From contig JASSUL010000003.1 in the NCBI GenBank assembly GCA_031963005.1, positions 1-64,000 on the forward strand: DNA of 64,000 nt. Reading direction: 5' to 3'. The position numbers and the translations under genes are program-made. The notes beneath the pieces are model-generated. The model was given only the letters and a program-made list of their open reading frames with translations. It made no database searches and had not been told where the DNA came from. This DNA comes from JASSUD01 sp031963005. Its GTDB lineage: Bacteria; Pseudomonadota; Gammaproteobacteria; Burkholderiales; Burkholderiaceae. This document shows, in pieces, positions 17,729 to 26,949 of the stretch. Numbering within the stretch: the stretch's first letter is position 1; each line of letters starts with the position of its first letter.

Positions 17729-20059
17729 ATGATGAAGACGACACCTCTAAAACGGGATATAACTGCGAATTCAGACTATACAAAAGATCGTAGCAGAGTA
17801 AAACGGCGTCAAATAAGCCACACCTCTCCATCTCCACTTCAGTCTCAGACTTCAATACACCATCTTCCTAATGAACTTATTTATCTCATTCGTGAAAAAA
17901 TAACTCCGTCACGCGGTTTTAAATTAAAAGATGTGCAAAATTTCGCGAATACAAGTAAAGAATTCAATGCCATTCATAATAAAAATCTACTAAAAAATTT
18001 TAAAGTATTGGATAAAAAAAAGTTATTGGAATGTGCAGACGAAAATCTTGATGAAAATACATCCGAAAAAGAAGATTATGATCAAAAAAATGGGAAATTC
18101 ATATCCGAACTATTAAATGGCCCATTCAAAGCAGCATCTGAAATTCCTGGACACCCTCTTAATGAACTGCTCGAATGCATATTGTCAGATCAAATTCATC
18201 CAGATTATGATATTTCAAAAACCATAAATTTAATTACAAATAAAAATTGGGACTTTACACTAAGAGATTTAATAGATATCGGATTTAAATTACCACCAGA
18301 ATCAGAGAATGATACAAGCAATGCTTTTTTATCTGCACATTTAGATCAAAAAATACCTATAAAATATGCATTTATTATTTACAATAACTTACCAAAACTT
18401 ATTACAAAAAAAATAAATTATGATGTGGCTTCGATTGCGCATTATGCATTTATAGATGAAAATTTATTTTTTTTCGACAATGATGAAAACGGCAATCAAA
18501 AATGGAAAGATTTTATAAATCATTACATAAAAATTGGATTATTTACAAAAAAAGAAGATGAAATAATAAATTTTGACACACCTCCCTCCGCAGAATTAAT
18601 AAGAGCTCTTAAAACAAAACTACCAAAGCTTCTTGAAAATGGAAAAACTATTGATTTAAAAACTTTCATAAAAATTTTATCTCAAAACCCAGAGGATCCC
18701 GCTATTACGCGACAAGATCTCATAAATATTGGGTTAATTAAATCACCAGATAACTTAAAAGAAGAAGTAGAAATAAAAAAATCACATAGGAAGTTTATTT
18801 ATAAAAAGTTTATAGATCTACTTCTCCAAGATGAAGAAATTAATATGAAAGCCATTGAAAATTTACCTGCATACATAGTTAATAATTCTAATATCTATAA
18901 ATATTTAAAGGATAATATTTACCATCCAGATAAAAAAATAAAACTTATCATAGAAAATATATTTAAAAGCAATTGTTTTATAAACATTGAAGATAGAAAT
19001 GGTCGCACCTTATTATTCAATGCCACTATCGAAAATGAAGAAACTCTCATAAAGTTATTTATTAAAAATGGATGGGATATAAATTACATAAGCTATAGAA
19101 ATTTAACCGCGCTAAATTATGCATTTTCACCTAAAACCCTTAAGTTATTAATTGAAAATGGAGCAAAAAAAAATATTAGAAATATGCATGGACGCACTCC
19201 ATTTACTGAGGCTATCTACCGGCAACATTACAAATTAATTGAAAATCTTATTTCATCAGAAGGATATACACCAGATCAATACATAGAAATGCAAGAAAAA
19301 GGGAAAGGTCTATATACTGAAGATATATATAAAAAAACTGCAATAGATTATATACGCGACAATGAGCGTAGATATATTAACCGTACGAATAATAGCGGAT
19401 TAATTCTTGCCGCAAAAAATAATTGGCCTTATGTTGCAAGACTTTTCATTGAAGCGGGAGACAATATCAGGGCTGTAGATGGAAATCAAAATACAGCTTT
19501 ACACCATGCTTATAAAAACGGACATTTTTCTTTATCTGATGTATTAATTCGCAATGATAAAAAAATAAATTTTCCCCATGATTTTCAACAAGGCATATAC
19601 CGCAACTTAATAGGGGATGCAAATAAACAAGATGAATATGGAAAAACACCACTACACCACGCCTTCGAGCATGGCCACCTTGCTTTAGCTGATATATTAC
19701 TGCACCACGGCGCAAGAATAGATTTACCCGATAACCAAGGAAAAGATCCATTACATTATTTAAAAGATAATATTGATAAAACTGATCTATTTGGAAAAAC
19801 ATTATTACATCATGCTTTTGAAAATGGTCATTTTGGTTTAGCTGACTTATTAATTTTTTTGGATGCAGACATAAAACTCAAAGATAAATTTGAAAATAAT
19901 CCACTATTCTATGCAATGCCATATGAAAACAAAATTAAAACTTTTCCATTTTCAGAAAAAACTCAAAAAATTCTAAATGAGAATGAAAAACTCCATTTAA
20001 TTGAATTAGAGCATGCTTTTATAAACGCCTATATCGATAAAAGCATGCTTAGCGAATAA
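17729..20059 (+). CDS. F-box and ankyrin-repeat protein, probable host-directed effector
   Basis: This is a 776-residue eukaryote-like protein. After a basic Ser-rich leader, residues about 45-90 form an F-box-like motif (HHLPNELIYLIREKI, then FANTSKEFNAI), which in eukaryotes binds Skp1 of SCF ubiquitin ligases. Residues about 425-745 contain ankyrin repeats, including TPLHHAFEHGHLALADILL and TLLHHAFENGHFGLADLLI. No signal peptide or membrane helix is present. The gene is clearly more A+T-rich than its neighbours, with many Lys AAA and Ile ATA codons, suggesting foreign origin or relaxed composition. The ribosome site is AAAGAGAG; two ATG codons lie in tandem at 17729. Secretion and host targets are inference. 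Confidence 0.85.
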   Translation: MMKTTPLKRDITANSDYTKDRSRVKRRQISHTSPSPLQSQTSIHHLPNELIYLIREKITPSRGFKLKDVQNFANTSKEFNAIHNKNLLKNFKVLDKKKLLECADENLDENTSEKEDYDQKNGKFISELLNGPFKAASEIPGHPLNELLECILSDQIHPDYDISKTINLITNKNWDFTLRDLIDIGFKLPPESENDTSNAFLSAHLDQKIPIKYAFIIYNNLPKLITKKINYDVASIAHYAFIDENLFFFDNDENGNQKWKDFINHYIKIGLFTKKEDEIINFDTPPSAELIRALKTKLPKLLENGKTIDLKTFIKILSQNPEDPAITRQDLINIGLIKSPDNLKEEVEIKKSHRKFIYKKFIDLLLQDEEINMKAIENLPAYIVNNSNIYKYLKDNIYHPDKKIKLIIENIFKSNCFINIEDRNGRTLLFNATIENEETLIKLFIKNGWDINYISYRNLTALNYAFSPKTLKLLIENGAKKNIRNMHGRTPFTEAIYRQHYKLIENLISSEGYTPDQYIEMQEKGKGLYTEDIYKKTAIDYIRDNERRYINRTNNSGLILAAKNNWPYVARLFIEAGDNIRAVDGNQNTALHHAYKNGHFSLSDVLIRNDKKINFPHDFQQGIYRNLIGDANKQDEYGKTPLHHAFEHGHLALADILLHHGARIDLPDNQGKDPLHYLKDNIDKTDLFGKTLLHHAFENGHFGLADLLIFLDADIKLKDKFENNPLFYAMPYENKIKTFPFSEKTQKILNENEKLHLIELEHAFINAYIDKSMLSE

Positions 20060-20114
20060 TCGCACTCTCTATTTGACAATCAAAGGCAGGGCTGCTGATT
20101 GAGTTCGCTCCATG

Positions 20115-21032
20115 TCATTCAGCAAACGCCCCTCCTGTCACCCGCTCAATACCGGCTAAATCGCATACTGAGCGGATGGCAGTTGCACCTTGTGCATGTA
20201 AGGCAGCACGCACTGCGGCAGCTTGGTTATAACCATGTTCTAACCAAAGGGCTCCGCCTACTTTTAATCGCTCTTTCGCACCGAGTATGATTGTGTAGAG
20301 AGCCTGCAGTCCATCTGCACCCTCTGTGAGTGCGTGTATCGGCTCAAAACGCAAATCCCCTTGTGTGCAATGCGGATCGTCTGCAGCAATATAAGGGGGA
20401 TTGCTAACAATCAAATCGAAGCGTTTCGTTGCTTCCTGGGTCGCATAAGCACGCACTTGCGGGCTTTCACTGGGTAATAGAGTCGACTCTGTAAAGGGGG
20501 TATTCAATGCGTCATACCAATCTCCCAGCGCAAAAACCATTTTTCCCCCTGGTCGATTTGCAGGCAAAAGGCGTTCTGCATTGGCTATAGCCACAGCCAG
20601 CGCGCGGGCGCAGTAGTCTGTCGCCACCATTTCTATCTCTGGACGTTGATGCGCTAGCGCGATAGCGATGGCTCCACTGCCGGTTCCCAATTCCAAAACC
20701 CGTGCTCGATGTGTTGGAGGCAGCGTGGCTAAGGCACACTCTACGAGCGTTTCGGTTTCTGGCCGGGGAATTAACACATCAGACGTCACCTGCAATTCCA
20801 GACCAAAAAATTCACGATATCCTAATAAATAAGCCATCGGCTCACCGTGTATACGGCGCTTTTCCAATGCATAAAAGGCGTTAAGCCATGCTGCATCTAC
20901 CTGCGGATCTACCTGCTGATCTGCATGGGTAATCAATTGCGTACGCGTCAAACCGGATACAAACGCTAGCAAAAGCTGTGCTTCCAAAGGGATTAAAGGG
21001 GAAGCGCGCAAAAGACTTTGAATAGTGGGCAT
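20115..21032 (-). CDS. prmC: Release factor N5-glutamine methyltransferase PrmC/HemK
   Basis: PrmC methylates the GGQ glutamine of peptide-chain release factors. Starting at the Met at 21032 the protein has 305 residues and begins MPTIQSLLRASPLIPLEAQ, matching relatives; a start 25 codons upstream (21107) is less likely. The SAM motif is VLELGTGSGAIAIALA and the catalytic motif is SNPPYIAADDP. The linker DVLIPRPETETLVE is also diagnostic. The usual neighbour prfA is absent; the gene is flanked by the F-box/ankyrin gene and a divergent metallo-hydrolase. Confidence 0.95.
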   Translation of the reverse strand: MPTIQSLLRASPLIPLEAQLLLAFVSGLTRTQLITHADQQVDPQVDAAWLNAFYALEKRRIHGEPMAYLLGYREFFGLELQVTSDVLIPRPETETLVECALATLPPTHRARVLELGTGSGAIAIALAHQRPEIEMVATDYCARALAVAIANAERLLPANRPGGKMVFALGDWYDALNTPFTESTLLPSESPQVRAYATQEATKRFDLIVSNPPYIAADDPHCTQGDLRFEPIHALTEGADGLQALYTIILGAKERLKVGGALWLEHGYNQAAAVRAALHAQGATAIRSVCDLAGIERVTGGAFAE

Positions 21033-21342
21033 AAAGGTTGGCTGACCGTGTTCTCCAAAAGTTCCTACCACTCCTGGAGAGATGAAAATTTTTTGAATAC
21101 ATCGCATTTATATATGCGATATACATGTTAAAACGTTTATGCATTGCATATCGACCAATACACGGCCTATACCTCAAAAAGTGAAAGCTTGTTAGAAAGG
21201 GAAAACATGCGCCCTGCTCTATTTAAAATGCATACTTTCTGCACCCTTTCTAGGTTTTTGTTATTCTCCCCTGGTATGTGCTCGATATGCTGTCCAATAC
21301 TGCCCATCATTCTGACTTTTATGTCCCCTTCTCTCTCGCTAC

Positions 21343-21987
21343 ATGAAAACTTGCATCATCCCTGTCACGTCTTTTAAACAAAACTGCACACTGCTAGTAT
21401 GTGAAGCAAGCCATCGTGCGGCCGTTGTCGATCCTGGTGGAAATATAGAACGTATCGTGGAACAAATTGAGGCGCAGGAGGTCACGCTAGAGAAGATTTT
21501 CCTCACGCATGGCCACCTTGATCATTGTGGTGGCGCGCAAGCGCTCGCAAGTCGGTACCATGTTCCCATTGAAGGCCCGCATGAAGACGAACGTTTCTGG
21601 CTAGAGCGCCTGCCAGAGCAGGCGGCACACTTTGATTTTCCCTCTGCTCAAGCATTCGAACCTGATCGCTGGCTGCACAATGCAGATCGCGTGTATTTTG
21701 GACAAGAAACGCTAGAGGTCTACCATTGCCCAGGGCATACGCCTGGACATGTTATTTTCTTTAGCCGCGCACATCAACTGGCGCTGGTGGGAGATGTGCT
21801 GTTTGCGAATTCTATCGGCCGCACTGATTTTCCTCGCGGAAATCATGCCGATTTAATTCATTCTATCCGCACTAGACTATGGCCACTTGGAGACAAAGTG
21901 ACTTTTATTCCCGGCCATGGCCGTATTTCGACATTTGGCGAGGAACGCAAGACCAATCGTTTCGTTGCCGATAGCTTATTTTCATAA
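21343..21987 (+). CDS. Metallo-beta-lactamase-fold hydrolase (glyoxalase II-like)
   Basis: This 214-residue protein has the binuclear metal motif THGHLDHCGG (H56, H58, D60, H61), then CPGHTPGH, the bridging Asp in LVGDVLF and the final His in FIPGHG. It resembles the YcbL/GloB-type thioesterases of glutathione-linked detoxification; exact substrate unknown. Its stop overlaps the start of the next gene (TAATG), so the two are translationally coupled. Confidence 0.9.
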   Translation: MKTCIIPVTSFKQNCTLLVCEASHRAAVVDPGGNIERIVEQIEAQEVTLEKIFLTHGHLDHCGGAQALASRYHVPIEGPHEDERFWLERLPEQAAHFDFPSAQAFEPDRWLHNADRVYFGQETLEVYHCPGHTPGHVIFFSRAHQLALVGDVLFANSIGRTDFPRGNHADLIHSIRTRLWPLGDKVTFIPGHGRISTFGEERKTNRFVADSLFS

Positions 21988-22640
21988 TGACTGATATTAC
22001 TGAAATCTACGTTAGTACCGATGTTGAAGCCGATGGCCCCATTCCTGGGCCACATTCGATGCTGAGTTTTGCTTCTGCGGCCTATACGGCCGATAAACAG
22101 CTCATCGCGACTTTTTCTGCTAATTTAGAAACCCTTCCTGGCGCCAGCGCGCATCCAATCCAAGCTGCATGGTGGAAAAAGCAAACTGTAGCCTGGGCAG
22201 CTTGTCGCAGCGATCTACAATCTCCTGAAACGGCCTTACTTGCCTACGTGAAGTGGGTAGAAGCCTTGCCTGGGAAACCCGTATTTGTCGCGCTTCCGGC
22301 AGGTTTTGACTTCACGTTTATGTTTTGGTACATGATGCGTTTTGTCGGCCGCTGCCCTTTTTCTTGGTCTGCCTTAGATATCAAAACACTGGCTTTTGCT
22401 TTAACAAATCTCCCTTATCGCCGCTGCATAAAGCCGCATTTTCCCAAAGCGTGGTTTGATGACTTTCCGCATACGCATATCGCGCTAGACGATGCTATTG
22501 AGCAAGGGGCATTATTTTGCAATATGCTTGCCATACTGCGTGAAACACAGCGCAGCAGCAGCGATATGGATACAGGTACGGATGCTCAAGAAACCACTCT
22601 CCCGATCTCTAGCAAAGTAGAAAATCTCTCCCAGAAGTAA
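21987..22640 (+). CDS. DnaQ-like 3'-5' exonuclease family protein
   Basis: The 217-residue protein has the DEDD-type first motif VSTDVEADGPIPGPHSM (D12, E14). The middle motif lies in AGFDFTFMFWYMMRF, and the end motif HIALDDAIEQG provides the last His and Asp. The family occurs in many beta-proteobacteria and is annotated as an exonuclease without known substrate. The C-terminal 30 residues are low-complexity. It is translationally coupled to the upstream metallo-hydrolase. Confidence 0.75.
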   Translation: MTDITEIYVSTDVEADGPIPGPHSMLSFASAAYTADKQLIATFSANLETLPGASAHPIQAAWWKKQTVAWAACRSDLQSPETALLAYVKWVEALPGKPVFVALPAGFDFTFMFWYMMRFVGRCPFSWSALDIKTLAFALTNLPYRRCIKPHFPKAWFDDFPHTHIALDDAIEQGALFCNMLAILRETQRSSSDMDTGTDAQETTLPISSKVENLSQK

Positions 22641-22738
22641 TCTCGTGCGCTTTGATATGCCTTAGAGCCTACTCTCTTGTTTCCGACAGCCTCGCGCCCC
22701 TTCTACTCATTTTATTTTTGCAAAAAAAGGATTCTTTC

Positions 22739-23605
22739 ATGACGGCTCAATGCATCGATGGCCTAGCTTTGGCGCAAAAAATACGCAATCAGATCAAGCA
22801 ACGCGTCGCGGCGCTCACCGCCCAAGGCCATCAACCTGGATTAGCCGTTGTTCTGGTTGGTGCAGATGAAGCGAGCAGCACCTATGTGCGCAGCAAAGAG
22901 CGCGCTTGCCAAGAAAGTGGAATGCACTCCGTATGTCTGCGCCATCCCGCTACGCTCTCTGAAGCAGACTTACTCGCCCATATTGCAACTTTGAATCGTG
23001 ATCCTGCGATACATGGAATTTTGGTACAGCTCCCTCTTCCCGCTCATATCGATGCACGCCGCGTTATTGCTGCGATTGATCCGAAGAAAGACGTAGATGG
23101 TTTTCATGCATTACATGCCGGAGCGCTCATGCTCGGCTTACCAGGGTTTCGCCCCTGCACCCCCTATGGGGTGATCAAAATGCTACAGGCATATAGCATC
23201 CCGATAGCCGGTGCGCATGCAGTGGTCATTGGCCGCTCTAATATTGTAGGCAAGCCCATGGCGCTTTTATTATTAGAAGCGAATGCCACCGTCACACTCT
23301 GTCATAGCCGCACCCATCAACTTGCAGAGCATACACGTAGAGCAGATATTGTCATCGCCGCTGCCGGCCAGGCTCGCATGTTACAGGGCGATATGATCAA
23401 ACCCGGCGCAGCCGTTATAGATGTAGGGATTCACCGAGATACATCGGGAAAATTATGCGGAGATGTAGATTTTGAATCGGTAAAAGACGTGGCAGGCTAT
23501 CTGAGCCCTGTGCCAGGAGGAGTCGGCCCCATGACCATTGCGATGTTGCTCGAAAATACACTACAAGCAGCGGAACAGCAGCTCGGCCATACCGCTTCTT
23601 TTTAA
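22739..23605 (+). CDS. folD: Methylenetetrahydrofolate dehydrogenase/cyclohydrolase
   Basis: FolD interconverts 5,10-methylene-, methenyl- and 10-formyl-tetrahydrofolate. The ATG at 22739 has an AAGGA box and gives 288 residues, the usual size; a longer frame upstream is not coding. Key parts are YVRSKERAC (Y49, K53 catalytic), ILVQLPLP, the NADP loop VIGRSNIVGKPMALLL and the C-terminal PVPGGVGPMT. It supplies one-carbon units also used by the MetH proteins at 36.6-41.7 kb. Confidence 0.97.
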   Translation: MTAQCIDGLALAQKIRNQIKQRVAALTAQGHQPGLAVVLVGADEASSTYVRSKERACQESGMHSVCLRHPATLSEADLLAHIATLNRDPAIHGILVQLPLPAHIDARRVIAAIDPKKDVDGFHALHAGALMLGLPGFRPCTPYGVIKMLQAYSIPIAGAHAVVIGRSNIVGKPMALLLLEANATVTLCHSRTHQLAEHTRRADIVIAAAGQARMLQGDMIKPGAAVIDVGIHRDTSGKLCGDVDFESVKDVAGYLSPVPGGVGPMTIAMLLENTLQAAEQQLGHTASF

Positions 23606-23700
23606 AAATGGCTCCGCAAATATCCTGCTTGGATGTACAACAAGGGTTATCCCATACCCAAGGCGCGCGCCCTGTATCTAAATTCAGCGAAAACTGAGAT

Positions 23701-23730
23701 TGTCCGAAAATTGCATACACTTTTCGGACA
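23701..23730 (+). promoter_or_regulatory. Inverted-repeat operator upstream of the XRE regulator
   Basis: TGTCCGAAAA, ten bases, TTTTCGGACA is a perfect inverted repeat 40 bases before the regulator start. A -10-like TATACT lies at 23745-23750, so the right half-site overlaps the -35 zone. This fits autoregulation by the encoded helix-turn-helix protein. Confidence 0.6.
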
Positions 23731-23769
23731 TGAGACAAAGCACATATACTCGCGTATGAAGGTGCAGAA

Positions 23770-24093
23770 ATGGATATAAGTACGGCCGGAAGAATGATTA
23801 AAGCTCGTCGAAATGACATTGGCTTGACGCAAAAACATCTGGCCAAGCTTGCAAAATTGTCTCGGCAAACTATCCAAAACCTTGAGGTTGGCACCATTGA
23901 GGATTTAGGCTTTCAATGGATCTTGAGACTGCTATCCGTACTCGGTCTTGGCTTTGATATAACCTTTCTCTTACAGCTCGACTTAAAAAACGGGGCCTGT
24001 GGATGGCAGCAAAAACCTCGAGTGTCAGTTATCAACACAACCTCTCCGAAGAGATACTTGAACGCGCCCTTACGACTGAAGAAGTACCACTAG
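23770..24093 (+). CDS. XRE/HipB-like helix-turn-helix regulator (antitoxin-like)
   Basis: The 107-residue protein carries an XRE helix-turn-helix at about 8-60 (GRMIKARRNDIGLTQKHLAK, then LSRQTIQNLE). Its C-terminal part overlaps the next gene by 90 bases. In many beta-proteobacteria a similar regulator heads a three-gene cassette that ends with an AbiEii-type nucleotidyltransferase toxin (from memory). Here only a stub of the third gene remains. A perfect inverted repeat upstream suggests autoregulation. Confidence 0.75.
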   Translation: MDISTAGRMIKARRNDIGLTQKHLAKLAKLSRQTIQNLEVGTIEDLGFQWILRLLSVLGLGFDITFLLQLDLKNGACGWQQKPRVSVINTTSPKRYLNAPLRLKKYH

Positions 24094-24263
24094 GTTTTGA
24101 GGCCCATATCGGCCACTTGTTAAGACAAGTGCCTGTCGAATATGTTGTTATGGCTGTCGAAGAAACCGCTCAACATGCACATCAGGTACCGTCTGAAATT
24201 TGGTCGAACGTCGCACGCTTGGCAACGTCACTTTCACCAAACAGAAAGGAATTATGGATATAA
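24003..24263 (+). CDS. Conserved small protein of a regulator/toxin cassette
   Basis: This 86-residue helical protein overlaps the regulator gene by 90 bases. It contains ALTTEEVPLGFEAHIGHLL and EIWSNVARLA, patterns I associate with the middle gene of XRE/AbiEii-type cassettes. Function is unknown. An overlap this long is unusual, and one of the two frames may have been extended by a frameshift near 24003-24093; sequencing of relatives would decide. Confidence 0.5.
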   Translation: MAAKTSSVSYQHNLSEEILERALTTEEVPLGFEAHIGHLLRQVPVEYVVMAVEETAQHAHQVPSEIWSNVARLATSLSPNRKELWI

Positions 24264-24325
24264 ATAATTCTTCGCTCCCTTCGGATCCTTGGGAAAACGT
24301 GAATAGATTAAGCACATCAACGTAG
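24254..24325 (+). pseudogene. Stub of the third cassette gene (23 codons)
   Basis: A start codon at 24254 with an excellent AAAGGA box overlaps the end of the previous gene, as expected for an operon. The frame reads MDINNSSLPSDPWENVNRLS and stops after 23 codons. It looks like the beginning of the lost toxin or nucleotidyltransferase gene, but the remnant is too short to prove this. Confidence 0.35.
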
Positions 24326-24392
24326 GCTACGTGTAATAAGAGGCCTTACATCAGGTAAAAGCAATCTCTGATTAGTAGAGGACATCAGGCTC

Positions 24393-24896
24393 TTAAGCGG
24401 TAATAGCGTGCAAATTGGCAACCATGCTCTGCGCCACTTCATCAGAAAGGCGTGGCATGGGTAAGTGCACTTGCACCATAAGTAAAAATAGATCTTCTTG
24501 ACTGTCTATACTCAACTGATCCATCGCAGTCAGGTCGTCAATCCGCCCTAAGAGCCTGTTCATCATCTTTCTAAAAGCCTGTTTTAGGTTTTTCAAAAGA
24601 CCTAAATAGAAGTTGTTGGCGCACACGTTGGGGTTCATACCTCACCCCAACATGATGACCCATAACTTCTCCAATCTCTACTCTTTGAGATTATGAACAG
24701 GCTCTAAGAAGAAGTTGAACAAAATATTAAAATTCTGATTCTTGTTTGCTTCAGCTGCTTCAATATTTTCAACAAAATAACGCAATCCTACATTAAAGAG
24801 CGCATTTACTGACGTATCAAGCTTGGCAACAATAACTTTGGCCCGCTTCAGTAAATCTCGATCTACTGCGCCTATGAAATTAACATTTGTAGACAT
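24393..24896 (-). pseudogene. Ribbon-helix-helix antitoxin-like gene split by an inverted-repeat element
   Basis: The 5' part (start at 24896, AAGGAG box) encodes MSTNVNFIGAVDRDLLKRAK and continues to NILFNFF. The 3' part encodes RIDDLTAMDQL through SEEDLFLLM-like and LPMPRLSDEVAQSMV, ending at 24393. Between them lies the element at 24549-24708. Removing the element and one TTA copy joins the frame as NFFLGRIDD without gap. The product would be about 115 residues with an N-terminal ribbon-helix-helix look, typical of antitoxins. No toxin gene follows; downstream is the decayed XRE cassette. Confidence 0.7.
24549..24708. mobile_element. Inverted-repeat element type B, copy 1 (inserted in a gene)
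   Basis: Read on the minus strand the element begins GAGCCTGTTCATAATC and ends GATGAACAGGCTC, flanked on both sides by TTA in direct orientation. Short TNA target duplications and GAGCCTGTT ends are known from the IS1031/IS427 branch of the IS5 family, so it is probably mobilised by such a transposase in trans. The inside carries a smaller palindromic motif with TTGGGGTTC and CACCCCAAC. No protein is encoded. Confidence 0.8.
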
Positions 24897-25076
24897 AGCT
24901 ATCTCCTTTTTCATACAAATAAGTGCAACATGCAATTATCTGCATCGGTATTTTTTACTGAAATAGGAAGCCATCTTTTTGAGGGACTTCAGCGAGATTA
25001 TCAAGCAATGACTAGCATGATTTTGGGGTATGAAGCCCTATAAGTACACAGAGTAAATGCGTGCGAGTAAGCAATT

Positions 25077-26378
25077 CTATAAAGTGACTGCGCAAAACAA
25101 ACGCACTCGACGTACTTGCAATTGCTGGGCTAGCTTTTGTGCGGTGGGCACTGCGCGCGGTACAGCTGCTTCGTTCTTGCCTTCAGGGAAGGTATCTTCA
25201 ACAGTCGGCTTAATACACCAATTTTGTGGAAGATAAATATCTAGATCGATTTGCTCGTGCAGATAATGAATCGTGATCGATTCGAAGGCTAATCCATAGG
25301 GCATTAATGCGCGCTGTACACATTCTTCCAAAACCTCGCGCGTAGGAAGATGGGTCAGCGGGCAATGCGGGGTGGTGGTTGAAGGAAATGCCGCTTCTAA
25401 TTGCGCGCGCTCTTCACTATATTCGGTGTCGTATACGTCAAATCTTCCAGGAGTGCTCTGCTCTTGGGCAGACTCTGCTTCCAACGACGTCAATGGCGCA
25501 TCGTCTTCAGGGTCCACATGAATCAATGCATCGAGCACGCGCGCTTCTTTGAGTATTTCTTTGCGCGCACGCTCAGCAATATAGTGCCCTTCTGAGACAC
25601 TCAATGTGGGGTCGACTAAAATATGCGCGTCGACTAGGGCCATATCGCCCATTTTGCGTGTGCGTAGCCCATGCACATCACGCACTCCTGGCGTGGCCAG
25701 TAATAAAGACCGCATACGCTCTGTAGCGTCCTCATCTAATGCGCGATCCGAAAGATCTTGTAAAGCATCCCAGGTAAAGGAAAAACCCATTTTTCCGACC
25801 ATCAGGCCCACTAATCCCGCTGCTACCGGATCTAGCCAACGCACGCCAAGCAGGCTTCCCATAATACCTATGGCTACCACTAAAGAAGAAGCCGCATCGG
25901 AGCGCGCGTGCCAAGCATTCGCAATCAACATCGCTGATCCGATCCGCTTTGCTGCACGCAGCATATAGCGAAACAAGCCCTCTTTTAAAATAAGCGTCGC
26001 AATCGCGACCCATAACGCTATGCTATGCATAGGCGGAGTATGGCCCCAATATAAGATACGCTCTCCTGCACGCCAGAGCATTCCTATTGCTACGGCCAAA
26101 AGCAATATTCCCAGGAAAAGCGATGCGACCGTTTCATAACGGCTATGCCCGTAATGATGGTCTGCATCAGGTTGCACATTGCTATGCCGATTGGCAAATA
26201 ACACCATGCCATCCGCTACCAAATCGGCCAACGAATGCATGCCATCTGCAATTAAAGCTTGGGAGTGTGCAAGCGTACCTACGCCAACTTGAAGCGTCGC
26301 CGTCAAAATATTGGCAGCAACACTCACATACGTGGTTTTACGCGCAACGTTACGTTTATTTTCGAAAGCATTCGCCAT
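25077..26378 (-). CDS. Cation diffusion facilitator (heavy-metal exporter)
   Basis: CDF proteins export Zn, Co, Fe or Mn in exchange for protons. In this 433-residue protein six hydrophobic helices cover about 15-210. The metal sites are GMHSLADLVAD in helix 2 and HARSDAASS in helix 5, and a cytoplasmic ferredoxin-like domain follows (GVRDVHGLRTRKMGDMALVD). The C-terminus carries an extra 120 residues beyond the usual end, acidic at first. The ion cannot be told from sequence. Confidence 0.92.
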   Translation of the reverse strand: MANAFENKRNVARKTTYVSVAANILTATLQVGVGTLAHSQALIADGMHSLADLVADGMVLFANRHSNVQPDADHHYGHSRYETVASLFLGILLLAVAIGMLWRAGERILYWGHTPPMHSIALWVAIATLILKEGLFRYMLRAAKRIGSAMLIANAWHARSDAASSLVVAIGIMGSLLGVRWLDPVAAGLVGLMVGKMGFSFTWDALQDLSDRALDEDATERMRSLLLATPGVRDVHGLRTRKMGDMALVDAHILVDPTLSVSEGHYIAERARKEILKEARVLDALIHVDPEDDAPLTSLEAESAQEQSTPGRFDVYDTEYSEERAQLEAAFPSTTTPHCPLTHLPTREVLEECVQRALMPYGLAFESITIHYLHEQIDLDIYLPQNWCIKPTVEDTFPEGKNEAAVPRAVPTAQKLAQQLQVRRVRLFCAVTL

Positions 26379-26399
26379 TTTGCAATACAGAATCGAAAA

Positions 26400-26906
26400 A
26401 ATAGTCTGTGAAGCTACTGCATAAAAGCAGTTTCCTCAGGCCTTCTTTTACTTACTATGAATGAAGAGACAGACAGACAATTTACTAGGGTATATAAGGA
26501 TAAAAAAAATCAGCGTTGCACAGGAGGTCTAAAAACCAAGCCAAAGGGCACGTGCAAGAAAAATACAAGATTGCTATCAATAAAGTGTTTAACACATTTA
26601 GAGAGGCACTCGCCAAAATTTTTATAGCGGCTGAATCAAGTACATAGAAAATGGAATGAAGCATTGCGCTTCAGAATACACGTCTGATCGACACAAGAAA
26701 TGACGTATGTGGATACATAACAATAAGAAAACGCACAACAAAAAACATGCTGTATTGTGTGAAACAGTATAGGCAGAAGGACATAACCATGCCTCTCTAT
26801 GCCGCTTCTATCAATCACCAGAAAAGGATAGCGTCATTCGTATGCTTGAATCCATTAGTCTAGGCCCTACAAGGGGTAGCATTAAAATAGGGAGACCATT
26901 AAGGAA
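26400..26906. other. Gene-free stretch
   Basis: About 500 bases between the cation exporter and the hns terminator hold no convincing gene. Small frames on either strand lack ribosome sites. An isolated AGGAGG at about 26520 is not followed by a start codon. Confidence 0.4.
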
Positions 26907-26943
26907 AATAGAGTATGGCCATATACTTGCCATACCCTATTTT
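26903..26943. terminator. Bidirectional hairpin after hns
   Basis: AATAGAGTATGG and CCATACCCTATT form a long stem with an 11-base loop directly after the hns stop. On the + strand it ends in TTTTT, while on the minus strand it is followed by TTTTCC, so it may end transcription both ways. Confidence 0.5.
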
Positions 26944-26949
26944 TGACTA

